A stretch of DNA of 64,000 bases, from the NCBI RefSeq assembly GCF_021347895.1, contig NC_067125.1, forward strand, positions 22,803,621 to 22,867,620. Direction: 5' to 3'. Position 1 is the stretch's first letter. Each line of letters starts with the position of its first letter. A model generated the notes under the pieces. The model did not search any database, had not been told where the DNA came from, and saw only the letters and a program-made list of their open reading frames with translations. The translations under genes and the position numbers were made by a program. This document shows, one piece after another, positions 12,243 to 26,205 of the stretch. The DNA is from Acanthochromis polyacanthus (lineage: Eukaryota > Chordata > Actinopteri > Pomacentridae).

Positions 12243-12728
12243 TTATCCACGGATATATGGAATGGGGATTATATTCTTATTTTTATTGTCTGATTTTTGT
12301 GTGCATTTTGATTTTGCTTCCTTTTGTTTTTTCTCTTCGGTTTTTGCTTGTTGTTTTCCTTTTGTTATGGCCCATACCGGATATTGGCAGTTAGTGAGTG
12401 AGTTCTTGATGTGTTTTTCCTCCTCCTGTCTGTCCTTATCATTGGTTATGATGCTGGTCCGTTCATAAAGTGTTCTGACTACTGAAAGTTTGTGTGCTGT
12501 GGGATGTTCTGATGTCCAGAGGAGGTACTGGTCCGTGTGTGTAGGTTTTCTGTAAACTATTATTTTAATGCTGCCGTCTTGTCTGTGGTGTATGTTGATG
12601 TCCAAAAATGAAATGGTCCGGTTTATTTCCTCTTCGTGTGTGAATTGTTGCCAGTGTCGTCTATGTTGTTCAGATGGTTCGTGAGATCTTGTGTGTGTCC
12701 ATTTTATTATCACCACATCTATCCCATA
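12243..12728 (-). pseudogene. Reverse transcriptase C-terminal remnant (Penelope-like)
   Basis: The frame starts at a degraded catalytic box. EYGIDVVIIKW stands where the family has a Y-V-D-D type motif, so the catalytic aspartate pair is not intact. It continues through ISFLDINIHHR and VYRKPTHTDQYL, both typical of the RT thumb region of Penelope-like elements, and SVVRTLYERT. It ends in a lysine-rich linker and a stop at PYIRG, consistent with a one-base loss relative to the downstream endonuclease frame. Everything N-terminal (RT fingers and palm) is missing. Confidence 0.85.
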
Positions 12729-12730
12729 CT

Positions 12731-12914
12731 CTTTCTACATCGTGCAACTTGTGCATTAGTCATTAGAAATGTCACTGTAAGAGAAAACCATATCACCAAC
12801 AACTTATGTCCATATGAAACTAATTTACAATTTCACCTCTATTTTGTTTTTATTCTTGAAATTAAATGCTTATAATTACACCAAAACAACAAGAAAAGAA
12901 GTCAGAGAGAGCAG
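12731..12914. other. Short gap, nothing recognised
   Basis: Flanking sequence between two retroelement fragments. Short open frames only. Confidence 0.5.
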
Positions 12915-13288
12915 TCCTCCACCAAGGGTTCTCTTTCCTTGTAACATTTCTGATGGATAAGTCCTGATAAGCCCAAAGTGGTGAATTTGTAATGGGATTG
13001 CATTCATGTGATCTTAAGCAGGCAGCTGATGTACTGTTTACTTGTTGTCATGGTTATAGTGACGCTGTGCCGCTATCTCGCTATGACACAGAAATGTTTA
13101 ACAAATCCATGGATCCAGACTATAAGCTGCATCACTGCCAAAATCTAATCACCTGGTCCTTGTGTCATTTCTGACCTTCCCTGAAAATTTCATCCAAATC
13201 TCTTAGTCCGTTTTGGATTAATGTTGCGAACAGACAGATGGACAGACAGACAGACAAACCAACCCTAATCGTCACATAACTCTGTCAC
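12915..13288 (+). repeat. LINE 3'-end-like dispersed repeat with (GACA)n
   Basis: It begins with CCTCCACCAAGG and runs through CTGAAAATTTCATCCAAATC and a 'GTCCGTTTTGGATTAATGTTGCG' segment to an imperfect GACAGACAGACAGACA tract at about 13229-13256, followed by CGTCACATAACTCTGTC. This combination is a frequent non-LTR (RTE-like) 3' region in fish by recollection. There is no coding part. Confidence 0.5.
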
Positions 13289-15694
<2,406 letters not shown>

Positions 15695-15826
15695 TTTAAA
15701 CCTTCTGAACTCCAGCAGTATGTCTGTTTTTTTTTTTTGTTTTTGTTCTGTTTTTGTTCCTTTTTCGTTGTTACTCGCTTCAGTCATTTATTACCACAAT
15801 ATAAGGTCCTGTACCTGTATGGAAGC
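15695..15826 (-). repeat. Unnamed dispersed repeat, copy 1
   Basis: The reverse complement reads from a CTTCCATACAGGTACAGGAC block (15826 downwards) through CCTTATATTGTGGTAATAAA to a 'GGAGTTCAGAAGGTTTAA' end (about 15696). The same order of blocks occurs at 23110-23220 and 40241-40348, and partly at 42913 and 49699. No class is assigned. Confidence 0.55.
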
Positions 15827-15997
15827 AGCACATAAAAGTAGAGAGAACTCAGAACTGTCTTTTGTGCAGTTTGACATAGTTATGTTGCCATAAATCTTTC
15901 AGAACAGCAAAAATTAAATGTCTTTGATTACTTGCTTTACAAAATAAAAGAAAACTTGAATCCATATATCTAACATTTTTCCAATTCCCAACAGATG

Positions 15998-16026
15998 CAG
16001 TTCTTTCAGCAATACTGAAAGAACTG
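15998..16026. repeat. Perfect 12-bp hairpin
   Basis: CAGTTCTTTCAG (15998-16009) and its complement (16015-16026) flank a 5-base loop. It adjoins an unrecognised minus-strand open frame. Confidence 0.85.
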
Positions 16027-16064
16027 GTGGCTCTGCATCCTATAGACAGACTGTTTGACCTGTC

Positions 16065-16337
16065 CTATGAACACTTCCCAACCTTGACACGCTCGATGTC
16101 TTTCACTTTTGCTTGCGCATTAAATCTAGCTGACAGCTTGTTCTTCTGTACACTGATTTTCAGTGATGCTATATTTATTTTATTGACAAAGTATGTGTTG
16201 ATTTTCTTCTCAATATCACTGGTTGTCTCCATTCTGCTCTGTGTAAATACTGCCTGAAAAGACGAAACATTGTATCTGCACTGAAAAGGCAAAAATGTGA
16301 ATTCCCTCTCACATGTGGAGATGAACAGTGCTGACAC
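16065..16337 (-). other. Unrecognised open frame, 90 codons
   Basis: The translation is of normal complexity, with a lysine-rich middle (DIEKKINTYFVNKINIASLK) and a lysine/arginine-rich end (VKDIERVKVGKC). I recognise no family. The frame is short and in an AT-rich region. It could be a decayed mobile-element coding piece, or chance. Confidence 0.2.
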
Positions 16338-16689
16338 ATACTGTCATAGCTTTTGCATCTCTTCCCTGATTATTTGGAGGAACCTGGCACCAGTTCACTG
16401 CTTATCGTCCTCACACAAACTGTAGCTTACATATATTAGCTCTCGTCTGCTACCAGAACCCTTGTGTGGTGCCAGTCTAGCTGGATATCCGCACAACAAG
16501 CTGCCTCTCTGGCACCATGAGGTCCATTTAGGTCAGGCTTTCACCCCTCCCACCCACGCACCCACCCGACAGTATCGCTGCATTTCCTTCATTTTTTATC
16601 TCCTCTGCTTCCATCCCTGCTGAATCTGCCCCTCTTCCTGTTTATTTCATCTTCACAAGAGTGTCTCACCTTCTTTCTTCACTTTAAAG

Positions 16690-17239
16690 GTAAGGCCCTG
16701 CATATTTCAAAGCTTGTGATCAAAGTTTAAGGCTGATTCATCACTTGGGTTTAAGTGCAATTCTGTCTTTTTCTTGGCCTTCCTGATTTAATTAGCGTTT
16801 ATCTGTTTTTGTACACACAGCTTTATTGCTTAGCTGTGCTTAATTGCTGACAAGGCAGCAATTGGCAGCTGTGTTTTATATTAGTTGAGGCTTAAATTTT
16901 CAATCTAGGTTGCCTTAAAAAGCTCCATTAATATCATGTATTCTTTTTGTACCTACCTTATTCTTTCGTTATTTTTTATCTAAACTTTCTTTACTTTCTT
17001 TCCCTCCTTCTGTCCCTCTTCAGTCCTCCTCTACCCCTTGTTCCTCTCAAACGCCATCCATTCTCTCTCTGATTTTCTCTCTTGCTCTCTTTCCCCCCTC
17101 CTGACTTCCCTGGTGGGGGTGTTGTTTGTAAAGCATTATAATTTATAACGGAGCAGAGTGGATTTAATTTCAGTGCGCGGGGGCTCGCCAGCAGGGCGCC
17201 AGCCTGCAATCAGGGGAATCAGCAGCTCACACAAGGCCT

Positions 17240-17240
<1 letters not shown>
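16690..17240. promoter_or_regulatory. Candidate conserved non-coding block
   Basis: Homeodomain-type cores cluster here: GATTTAATTAGCG at about 16786, TGCTTAATTGCTGACA at about 16838, CCATTAATATC at about 16925, and ATTATAATTTATAACGG at about 17135. A GC-rich run (GTGCGCGGGGGCTCGCCAGC, about 17175) follows. There is no open frame with known content. The regulatory role is inferred from motif density only. Confidence 0.3.

Positions 17241-17243
<3 letters not shown>

Positions 17244-17288
<45 letters not shown>
17244..17288. repeat. (CA)n microsatellite, about 45 bp
   Basis: Uninterrupted CA dinucleotide run. Confidence 0.97.
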
Positions 17289-17289
<1 letters not shown>

Positions 17290-18519
17290 CAGACCCCCAC
17301 ATAGAGCCCGTTCGAATGGAAAGTATTATCAGTGGCCACAAACGGACAGTGTTTCTCGTCACCCAACTCCCTGGATGCTCCCTCTACAGCCCGGCACCTT
17401 CTCAGCTTCACTTTCTGCCCTGCTGCAGCTGCTCTCGCTCTCTCTTCCCCTTTCTGGTTCTCTGTAATTTCTCTGTCTGTGTCTGGCTTACATTATCTGC
17501 ATCTTCCTCCCCTCCCCTTTCTCTCCCTCTCTTATTCATTGTCTCTCATTACCACTCATTACCTATTTGTTGGGGGGTAAGAGGCTTTCTCATCACAGAC
17601 TCTGCTGCCCTCCAAAGACAATAAAAGTTCACAAGGAGGTCAAATCTAACTATTAGTCCTCCCATGTCGCTGTCAAATATTTGCTTTTGTCCCTCTCTCT
17701 CTCCATCCCTCTTCTTCTGACCCGGGGGGCCTTTTTTTTCCACCCTGCCCATTTGCCAGTTGCAATTTCCCCTTCATAAATCCTGCTTCTTTGGCAAACT
17801 GTGCCAGACGGTGGGATGATCCTTCCTCACAGAAGGTCAGAGACCGAACAAGAGGAGGAGAAGATCATGTTTCTCTTTAGCTAGTCATTTTGCCTTGCAG
17901 AGGACACAACTGTCAATTGGATAGTGACCCTGAAAGCTAACATGACAGATAAAAGTTACTTGATGTTAGCTTGGTGCGTGTACAGTGGAGCTGGAATTGG
18001 ATTTACATGCAGTAGTTTTGTTTCCCCTTAAATTACATGTGTGAAAAGATCCTTCTAACGTCACTATCTGCTAAAATGTAATCACAGTCAAACAGTCACT
18101 AAAGGTTGCAACAAAGGTATAGCATGTACATTTTTTAAAGCTTGAACCCACACTGCAAAATGAGCCATTATTTATCAAGTTTTTAATGAGGCCAACAACA
18201 GACTGTGTGTCTGTGATATAAAGTGACTTCCAGAATCATCTGACTGGTCAGCTCAGCAAGTTCTGCTACATGAATGAACATGTTAAATATATCACTGCTC
18301 TCTAATCATCCGAAACCATTAACAGGTCAGGAGTGTAATGGTAGACAAATTTCAAGGTCCATGCAGGAAATGGAAAAAGACAAAATATGTTAAATTACTA
18401 AATTATTCATATTATTTGTTCTGCTAAACTTTCAACACTAAACAGTAACTAGACCACTGAAACATTTGCATAAGTGAAAGAACATTATAAGGGACTAAAT
18501 CAGTAGCATGTTTAACAAG
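17289..18519. other. No gene seen; pyrimidine-rich start
   Basis: A strongly C/T-rich stretch lies at about 17400-17560 and another at 17690-17740. The rest is AT-rich without recognisable coding content. Confidence 0.55.
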
Positions 18520-19315
18520 TGTTTTAACGACAGCAGATATGTCTCACACTTCAATGTTCCAGATCATCAAACTAATATTCATATTGTTTTTGAATATTAG
18601 ATAGAGATAACCCACAAAACGAAAATGCAGTTTTGAAGTGATAATTTATTTAAGAAATACTGAAAACCAGTATCAACCCTGTGATAAAGTAATTGCCCCC
18701 CTACACCTAATAACTGGTTGATCTCTTGGCAGCAACAACTGCAGTTAAATGTTTGTTCCAGTTTGTGATCAGTCTTTTACATCAACATGGAGGAATTCTG
18801 GTCCCTGAATTAACCCTGATTGGATGGTTTTAGATCATGAACGGCCCTTTGAAGGTCTTGTCATACAGCCATGGCCATAAGTTTGGACACAAGGACCATG
18901 ACGCTTGTGAATCTTAGAAAATACCACAAAATTGTCACTTACAATATAAATACCAGTCATAGCCATCAACCAAAATGAAATATATTTCATTTTGGTTGAT
19001 GGCTATGACTGGTATTTATATTGTAAGTGACAATTTTGTGGTATTTTCTAAGATTCACAAGCGTCATGGTCCTTGTGTCCAAACTTATGGCCATGGCTGT
19101 AGACTTGGCCACTCCAAAACCTTAGTTTTATTCTTTTTGAGTCACTCAGAGGTGGACTTACTAGTGTTTTTTGGCTCATTTTCATGCTGCAGAACCCATT
19201 TGTGTTGAGCTTCAGGTCATGAAGTGATGGTGGATTTACTCCAGGAGGATTTTCTGATGGAGAGCAAAATTTGTGGCTTCATCAGTGATGACAAGTCGTG
19301 CAGGTCTAGGGTTAG
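18520..19315 (-). pseudogene. Decayed Tc1-like transposon, interrupted by a palindrome
   Basis: Read on the minus strand, the right part gives a decayed second catalytic region (QHENEPKNTSKS where the family has QQDNDPKHT), followed by KTKVLEWPS. The left part gives LQRAVHDLKPSN, the sequence normally found after the E of DDE. The catalytic D has become E, several stops are present, and the stretch that should carry DLNPIE is missing where the palindrome at 18864-19101 is inserted. The outer sequence (about 18520-18720) matches the 3' end and untranslated region of a common fish Tc1-type element by recollection. The N-terminal half of the transposase is absent. Confidence 0.8.
18864..19101. 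mobile_element. Perfect 238-bp palindromic MITE
   Basis: Two 119-base arms (18864-18982 and 18983-19101) are exact reverse complements with no spacer; the centre is GAAATA/TATTTC. Its ends are TACAGCCATGGCCATAAGTT and the complement, so TA lies at each edge as in Tc1/mariner insertions. It has no coding capacity. It sits inside an older Tc1 transposase relic, so it is the younger insertion. Confidence 0.93.
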
Positions 19316-20879
19316 CAGCTTTTTGGGTGCAACTTCTGTTTCACACTAACCAAACAAGCAGACTGTACAGATCAGCTGTAATGCAAAGTGCTTCCCAAAA
19401 CTGAATTCATACCTAGCATTCAACTTTTTAATAATCCTTCTTTCTCTCATTTATTTTCACTAGTGCTTGCAAGAACAGCACCTGTGCCAAGAATAGTCAA
19501 CCTCTGAAGGCTTAAAAATCAACTAAATGCCTCTGTCAGTACTGCTGCGTTCTGTTTGTCCAGCCATGTAGATGTTTTGCAGTCCTACACATCGGTAAAT
19601 CTCACCTCATCTTGCGTATATTAGTTCACTGCACTGCTGCTGTGTTTGATCCTCTGGGATGCCGTTAGTTTTAATCTGAGGCCTTAGCCACTGTGTTTTT
19701 CTGTTCCTGCTGTTATATTAGGATGATTGGACATCTGCTGCTGTGGGGGTGCTAAGCTGGAAACACGAGTCCAGTCTCCAATAGGACATTTGTTTGACAC
19801 CACTGGCAGCAGCATCAGAGTGTGTGTATGATGCATATAGAGTGAGATATACTGTAAGGACAGGGATATTACATTAATATGCACAAATGTACCTTTTTGT
19901 GTGATTATGTGTTTTATGTCTGGTGCGCACATGTATTGTTGCTGTTGCTATTCACAATCTTTCTCCTTTTAGTATAATTAATATCCTGCCTTTCCACTCT
20001 TCTTGGATTCGCTCGCCTTGATCTAACCCCAGCTAACGACTACAGAAATGCTTTATGAGCTCAGAAGAATAACATACAAGCACAACACGCACACACTGCA
20101 AAAGGTTCGGCATCAGAAAGCCACAATTAGCTCATTTATATTTGCTGGACATTTTTGAACCACATGAATTGGACAGGAAGCAGGTCATTTCTCTCCCTGT
20201 TACATGCTCCAGCAGCAAAAGTTCAGAGGAAGGGCTCATCTCATAAAGACTCCAACATGAGTCTTTTTATTTGGGGATATCTGACCCCCCTACCCTCCTC
20301 TACCACGTTTTTATGAAAATGAAACAGTGTGCCGTGGATTAGTCATTTGGTGTCAGCTAGCCAGAGACGGAGAGACTGAAGTTTACATAAGTTAAAATGA
20401 TTGGGTTGCTTGGTAATGGAGTGTTCAGGGAGTAGAGTGTGATATACAATCTAGAAAATAAAGTTTTAAAAGCTCAAGGTTAACACAGGAGAGACAGATG
20501 AGTAAAGAATGGACAGGAACCATGAGGATCAATCACATTTAATGTGTTTTGATGATCGAGCAGTTCACAGGGACATTTCTAGCTTAATGCTTCATGGTTC
20601 TTTACTCATGAAAATAAGAACCATCGATATCATCCAGTCTACTGTAGAGAAACAAGCTGATATTATTTTACTGATTGATCTAGTCTTTAAATTTAGAAAC
20701 CGGATTAGGTAATAATAGACCATGATCTTCATTTCAAATTTAATAAAGACAATTAGTAAACAATGCACCACCACTGAAAAAAGTTCTACAAAACAGCAGA
20801 TGGGATATTATTGTTTATAACAATCGGCCTGATTTTTGTTAGAAGCTTGGAATGTTTTCATTATAGATTTACTTCTATT
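19316..20879. other. No gene seen; weak inverted repeat
   Basis: No recognisable coding frame. ATGAGTAAAGAA plus AACCATGA (20499-20526, interrupted by 8 bases) is complementary to 20592-20610. About 19960-20370 has moderate GC and could hold regulatory DNA. Confidence 0.5.
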
Positions 20880-21400
20880 TATTCATTTATTTATGTATTT
20901 GATAGGGATAGTGCGTGTTAATGAGCGTCTATTTAGACGGCAATAGGTGTAAATATGCCGGATTATAGCAACAATGCTAATTTACATCCACCATCCCAAG
21001 GTAGGTAAAAGATAAATAAATAAATAACATAACAATAAAACATAGGACAATAGGTCACAATAAAACCACATTACAAAAAGTGCACAAAGAAGTTAAAGGT
21101 CAGTATATCAGTTTGTTAGTAGTCAGTTAAAGGATGACACAGCATGGTCTGCTGAAGGGTCAGGTGTAGCTCACACTTTTCAGACAGCAAAGTGAAGAAT
21201 AATCTGCAAGGGACAGTTCAATTAGAAAATAGCTGGTTTAAGGTGCAATCTGGAATCATTCCAAAACTTTATTTTGGGCTTAAACAAAGAGCTTCAACAT
21301 GAATCATATGGCTGCTCCATGTTGCTCCAAAAGCTCTGGGCTGTAGCTTCCCCTTAGCTGACACAAACAGGCTTAACTTAGAGACAGCAGGCCGATAGCT
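20880..21400. repeat. Possible dispersed repeat fragment
   Basis: It starts with ATTTATTCATTTATTTATGT followed by a GATAGGGATAGTGCGTGTTAATGAG-type segment and a CCACCATCCCAAGG block. I recall a similar start from interspersed fish repeats, but only one copy is in this window and no ends are visible. Confidence 0.3.
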
Positions 21401-23109
21401 TTGTTCCTTACATCCATATCAATGATAGGGTTTAGGTTTGTTTTTGGGTTTTTTTGTCTTGTTTTTTGTTTGTTTTTTATAGCTTTATTAGATAGAAAAG
21501 AAATAGACACCTATATAAAGTCAGTGTATAGTATATTGCAAATTAAATGAATTTGGACATTTCATTACAGTGCAAACATTTGAGAAAATTATCTCAAAAT
21601 GTATGAGCATTTTTGTTTTTGTTTTTTGGGATTTTTTTGTGTGACCAAAATACATGGGTTTCAATGATTCCGTCATAGAAAACATAGAGTTATAGGAGTC
21701 ATTGAAAACTCAAGACTGCCATGAAATGCATGGTCTTTACAAGTGTGTGTAAATTTTTCCTCATGATGGTAGTATCCACCTGAACCACTCTGCTATCAGC
21801 TAGCTCCTCTGTTCAGCCTTTCTAGATGTATGGTTTGGTCTACAAAATCTAAGAAAATAGTGCAAAATACTGATAAAGCCTTAGAGTATAGAATCATACT
21901 GTTGTGTTTTTGTTTTGTTTTGTTTTTTCATTGTTTTTTTGTTTTTGTTTTTTTTTTTTGGGGGGGGGGGGGGTTCTTTTGATCAACCAGCACTCCAAAT
22001 ATGTTGAATTCTAGACCACAGTAGATAAAACATTGGTGGATATAAGGTGCAGGGCATTTCTGCTTGAAACATGATTTGATTATCAGAATTATTTTTTCTC
22101 TTCACGTCTTCTCTAATCCAGTAACAACAAATACCGTTGGTGTCACACCACTGCAGTAATTACAACTGGAGAATCTGACAGCAGCATCCACAACACTGTC
22201 TCCTTGCATAGAACATCAGAGAAAATGATCAAGTCAGTCTAATTTTACAGCCCAATAACTTGGATTACAAACTAGGGATTTACAGCTTCTACTGCATACA
22301 ACAACTTGTTGCTTAAGTAAGGTGATACTCCTGAGAGGAAAAAAAACAACAAACAGATAATTGGCCTCTTTTAACCATCTCAGCCACAAATGTTGAAAAT
22401 CTTGTTTTCTTTTTTGAAAAATCACCAAAATGACACAATTTGTCAGAGCCAGAAACTTTAAAAACAAAGAATTGGTGCATGTTCTTTTCAGTGACAGCTA
22501 TTGAATGTATCATGTGTGGCATATGGCTTTGTCCCACAAAAAATAACAAATTCATCAAGTTAAAAATGTGATATGTCATTGAAATCACTTTCATCAACAT
22601 GTTTCTTTTAAATAGTTGACAAAAATAAACTAGATACTGTTAGAAAACTGAAAAAGTTTCTTTGACAAAGAGTCACATGGCTTAGTTTGGGGGAAGTGCA
22701 GGGTGTGTGTGAACAGAGCAGCTAGGAGGAAAAAATAAAGACTGAGAAGAAACAAAAGCCTCCTGGATCAATAGAACAAGATCAGTATACCTAAAATCAG
22801 AGTTCAGAGGAGCAAGCTGTCAGCCGAGGCTCTAAAAATATAAATTCTCTATTTTATATAAAATGGACCCTGTCAGATAATTTCCAGAGCATAATGAGCC
22901 AGCATTTATTCCAGTATCGGTAACACCTGTGGGTGCTTTGAAATTGTTGTGCTGTTGATTCTCTTTTTTTTTCTTCTTTTTGTAAAATAAACAATCAAAG
23001 AAATTCAACATGCGTGTTTGCATATTTTATAGGATTTATTGCAATATGAGTTATCACACTGTGCAGAAAACATTCCTGAGTTCTCTCTACTTATATCCAT
23101 TATTGTGCA
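21401..23109. other. No gene; T/G-rich tracts
   Basis: T-rich stretches interrupted by G occur at about 21440-21480 and 21900-21959. The remainder is AT-rich with no recognised protein. Confidence 0.6.
21948..21973 (+). repeat. T12-G14 homopolymer junction
   Basis: Twelve T (21948-21959) are followed directly by fourteen G (21960-21973). The G run could form a quadruplex-like structure and is also a likely assembly-error site. Confidence 0.95.
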
Positions 23110-23220
23110 GCTTCCAGAGGTCTAGAACTTTATATTGCAGTGAAAAATGAACCCACAGTCAGTTAAAAATTGACAGATGCAATAACCCACCCAGGAGATG
23201 CAGGAGTTCAGAGGGTTAAC
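23110..23220 (+). repeat. Unnamed dispersed repeat, copy 2
   Basis: Blocks GCTTCCAGAGGTCTAGAACT, TATATTGCAGTGAAAAATGA and ACCCACAGTCAGTTAAAAAT are followed by CAGGAGTTCAGAGGGTTAAC. It shares order and sequence with the copies at 15695-15826 (inverted), 40241, 42913 and 49699. Confidence 0.6.
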
Positions 23221-23686
23221 ATAATTTCAACACACCATCGTAGGAAATATAGGATTGGGATTAATTGTATAAGTAATGGCTGTGTTCTGTTTTGTAATGT
23301 GTGTGGTGATCATTGGCACACCGAAATGGAACACACTTATCACTAAGAGCACACCGCTGCCATTCCCAGTTTTTGGTATTCTTTTACAGTTTTGTCTTTG
23401 CATGTTGGTTGCTGTTAAGCAAAAGTTACATATTGCTTGGTTTGGTTGTCCTAATGTCTCTCTTTCTGTTTTTCTAACTCTCCTGTTTCACTGGAGTGAT
23501 TCATTAATGTGGGGGACACTCTCTTCCAATCACGTTTGTTTATTCTGACAAACCTGAGTGTCGCTGGGCAGATTGTGACTGCCAAAATCATTTCTCTGCC
23601 AATGGAAATAAACCTAATGACCTCGGTTGCCTCACCAACGTCTAAAGACACTCTGTGTGTGTGCATATATGTGTGTGCATGTATGC

Positions 23687-23690
<4 letters not shown>
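23221..23690. other. No gene seen
   Basis: Unique-looking. 23490-23640 has a moderate-GC stretch with a GATTCATTAATG core and TGTTTATTCTGACAAAC (forkhead-like). It could be regulatory, but this is weak. Confidence 0.4.

Positions 23691-23755
<65 letters not shown>
23691..23755. repeat. (GT)n microsatellite, 65 bp
   Basis: First of five dinucleotide tracts within about 0.9 kb. It is preceded by a degenerate TGTGCATATATGTGTG stretch. Confidence 0.98.
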
Positions 23756-23758
<3 letters not shown>

Positions 23759-23935
23759 ATGTGTGTATCTCACTAATGGCTATAGAGTTGTAGTTGTTTC
23801 ATTTAAGTCAGAGTTATGAAGTGTTATGGAGCCCTTTTAGGTTTTAACCTCCCTTGGCAGCAGTTAGGATCTATATTACAAAGGTTAGATTGCAGTCACT
23901 CATTTTTGCTTTCCTTTTTCTTCTCACGCGTGCAT

Positions 23936-23937
<2 letters not shown>

Positions 23938-23987
<50 letters not shown>
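23938..23987. repeat. (CA)n microsatellite, 50 bp
   Basis: Second tract of the cluster, in inverse orientation to the first. Confidence 0.98.
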
Positions 23988-23990
<3 letters not shown>

Positions 23991-24089
23991 AATGAGTTTG
24001 CACTGGTCGTAGCTTTTATACCTTTATACATGAGCTGTCCTCAAATTTAATCAAAACTCCTAATGGGTTCTGTGTGGGACGTTCCTTTC

Positions 24090-24092
<3 letters not shown>

Positions 24093-24130
<38 letters not shown>
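24093..24130. repeat. (GT)n microsatellite, 38 bp
   Basis: Third tract of the cluster, orientation flipped again. Confidence 0.97.
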
Positions 24131-24133
<3 letters not shown>

Positions 24134-24303
24134 TGTGTCGGCAGGCCAAAGGGGGCCTTAGAGGCAGCAGCGGTTGATTGGAGGGCACATGTGTGATGTG
24201 GCTGAGAGATCAAACACACACTCTTGATGAATGTGTGAGTGGAGGGGGCAGCGCTGCTTTTCTCCACTCCTGATCAAGGTTGGGCTGTTCTCGGTTCATT
24301 ACG

Positions 24304-24307
<4 letters not shown>

Positions 24308-24353
<46 letters not shown>
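24308..24353. repeat. (CA)n microsatellite, 46 bp
   Basis: Fourth tract of the cluster, flanked by CGCACGCACAC, a degenerate edge. Confidence 0.97.
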
Positions 24354-24357
<4 letters not shown>

Positions 24358-24445
24358 TACGCACTTCTTTTATAGAGTGAGTCATTGACAATAAGAATAC
24401 CAGTGGCGCACATTCATTTATACTTTGCACTTATCTACATTTCTG

Positions 24446-25453
<1,008 letters not shown>

Positions 25454-25459
25454 ACTGTA

Positions 25460-26199
25460 TAGACCCTCCAGAAAAATGTGATTATGCGATCGCATGAATT
25501 CCTGCATTAATCACCAAAATGCCGCTGATTATGCGGGGGTCAATTATTTCCCAAAAGGCCGCATAATCCCCGCAAAACAGCGCATAATTCAGGCAAGAAT
25601 CTCACAATCCAACGAAAAAAAGGAGAATTATGCCAGTCCCGCTAGATTTCAAAATTTCCGCATAAAATGAGAAAACTATAACCAATATAAATGGAGTTAT
25701 GAGTGAGTTTTTATGTGACGCCTGGCCTGACCTAATCAGTTCGCGCATTCACACACACACACTAGAAGCACGAGCTGATGCGGAGCGCGGCGCCAGTGTT
25801 GCCAACTTAGTGACTTTCCAAAGCGTCCTAGCGACTTTTTTGTCAAAAGCGACTAACCACAAATCTAGCGACTTTTATGCCTTTTTGGAGACTGACAGGA
25901 AAACTCGGATCATTCTGCAGTTACTGTTTTCAACAAGCAGCAGGTGCTGCTGTGAGCTTCTCCCCGTCCCAAAGCACAGGCTGTCAGTCCAGTAACCCCG
26001 CAGCAGTCCCAGTGTCTGATTAGAGGACACATCCCTCCGCGGCCAGACGGCAGGTGAATCGCGCATATTTTTGCATATTTCACAACTATTCGCATACTTT
26101 GCAACTTTCCGCAATTTCTCTGCATAAAATGGCATAAAAAAACCCGCATATTTATTCGCATAATCAAGAATTTTTGCCAGCGTTTTTATGGAGGGTCTA
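25460..26199. mobile_element. Non-autonomous inverted-repeat element, 740 bp
   Basis: The ends are inverted: TAGACCCTCCA at 25460 and TGGAGGGTCTA ending at 26199. A T/A-rich stretch lies just inside each end and TTATGCGA / TCGCATAA follow. An exact ACTGTA (25454-25459 and 26200-26205) flanks it as a likely target duplication; an 8-bp duplication with one mismatch is also possible, as in hAT insertions. The subterminal parts carry many GCATAA/TTATGC hexamers. The middle has several copies of AGCGACTTTT (about 25820-25880). No transposase is present. Confidence 0.8.
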
Positions 26200-26205
26200 A
26201 CTGTA

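Larger units (their letters stand above)
11590..12730 (-). mobile_element. Truncated Penelope-like retroelement
   Basis: On the minus strand this reads from the end of a reverse transcriptase into a GIY-YIG endonuclease, the domain order that defines endonuclease-bearing Penelope-like elements. It is 5' truncated: coding similarity stops near 12730 at the expected place of the YxDD box. At least two frameshifts split the frame. Downstream of the coding part (11590-11740) are a snap-back inverted repeat and a hammerhead-like fold, matching the pseudo-LTR region of these elements. The boundary near 11590 is approximate. Confidence 0.85.

Noticed and set aside
12116..12468. Hydrophobic plus-strand frames resembling membrane segments
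   Set aside because: They are antisense to the lysine-rich part of the Penelope-like remnant, which makes them look hydrophobic.
18975..19208. 77-codon frame in the palindrome region
   Set aside because: It spans the right arm of the palindrome and the antisense of a decayed transposase; no coding meaning.
20499..20610. Interrupted inverted repeat as a structured RNA
   Set aside because: The arms are imperfect, with an 8-base insertion and a 65-base loop; likely chance.
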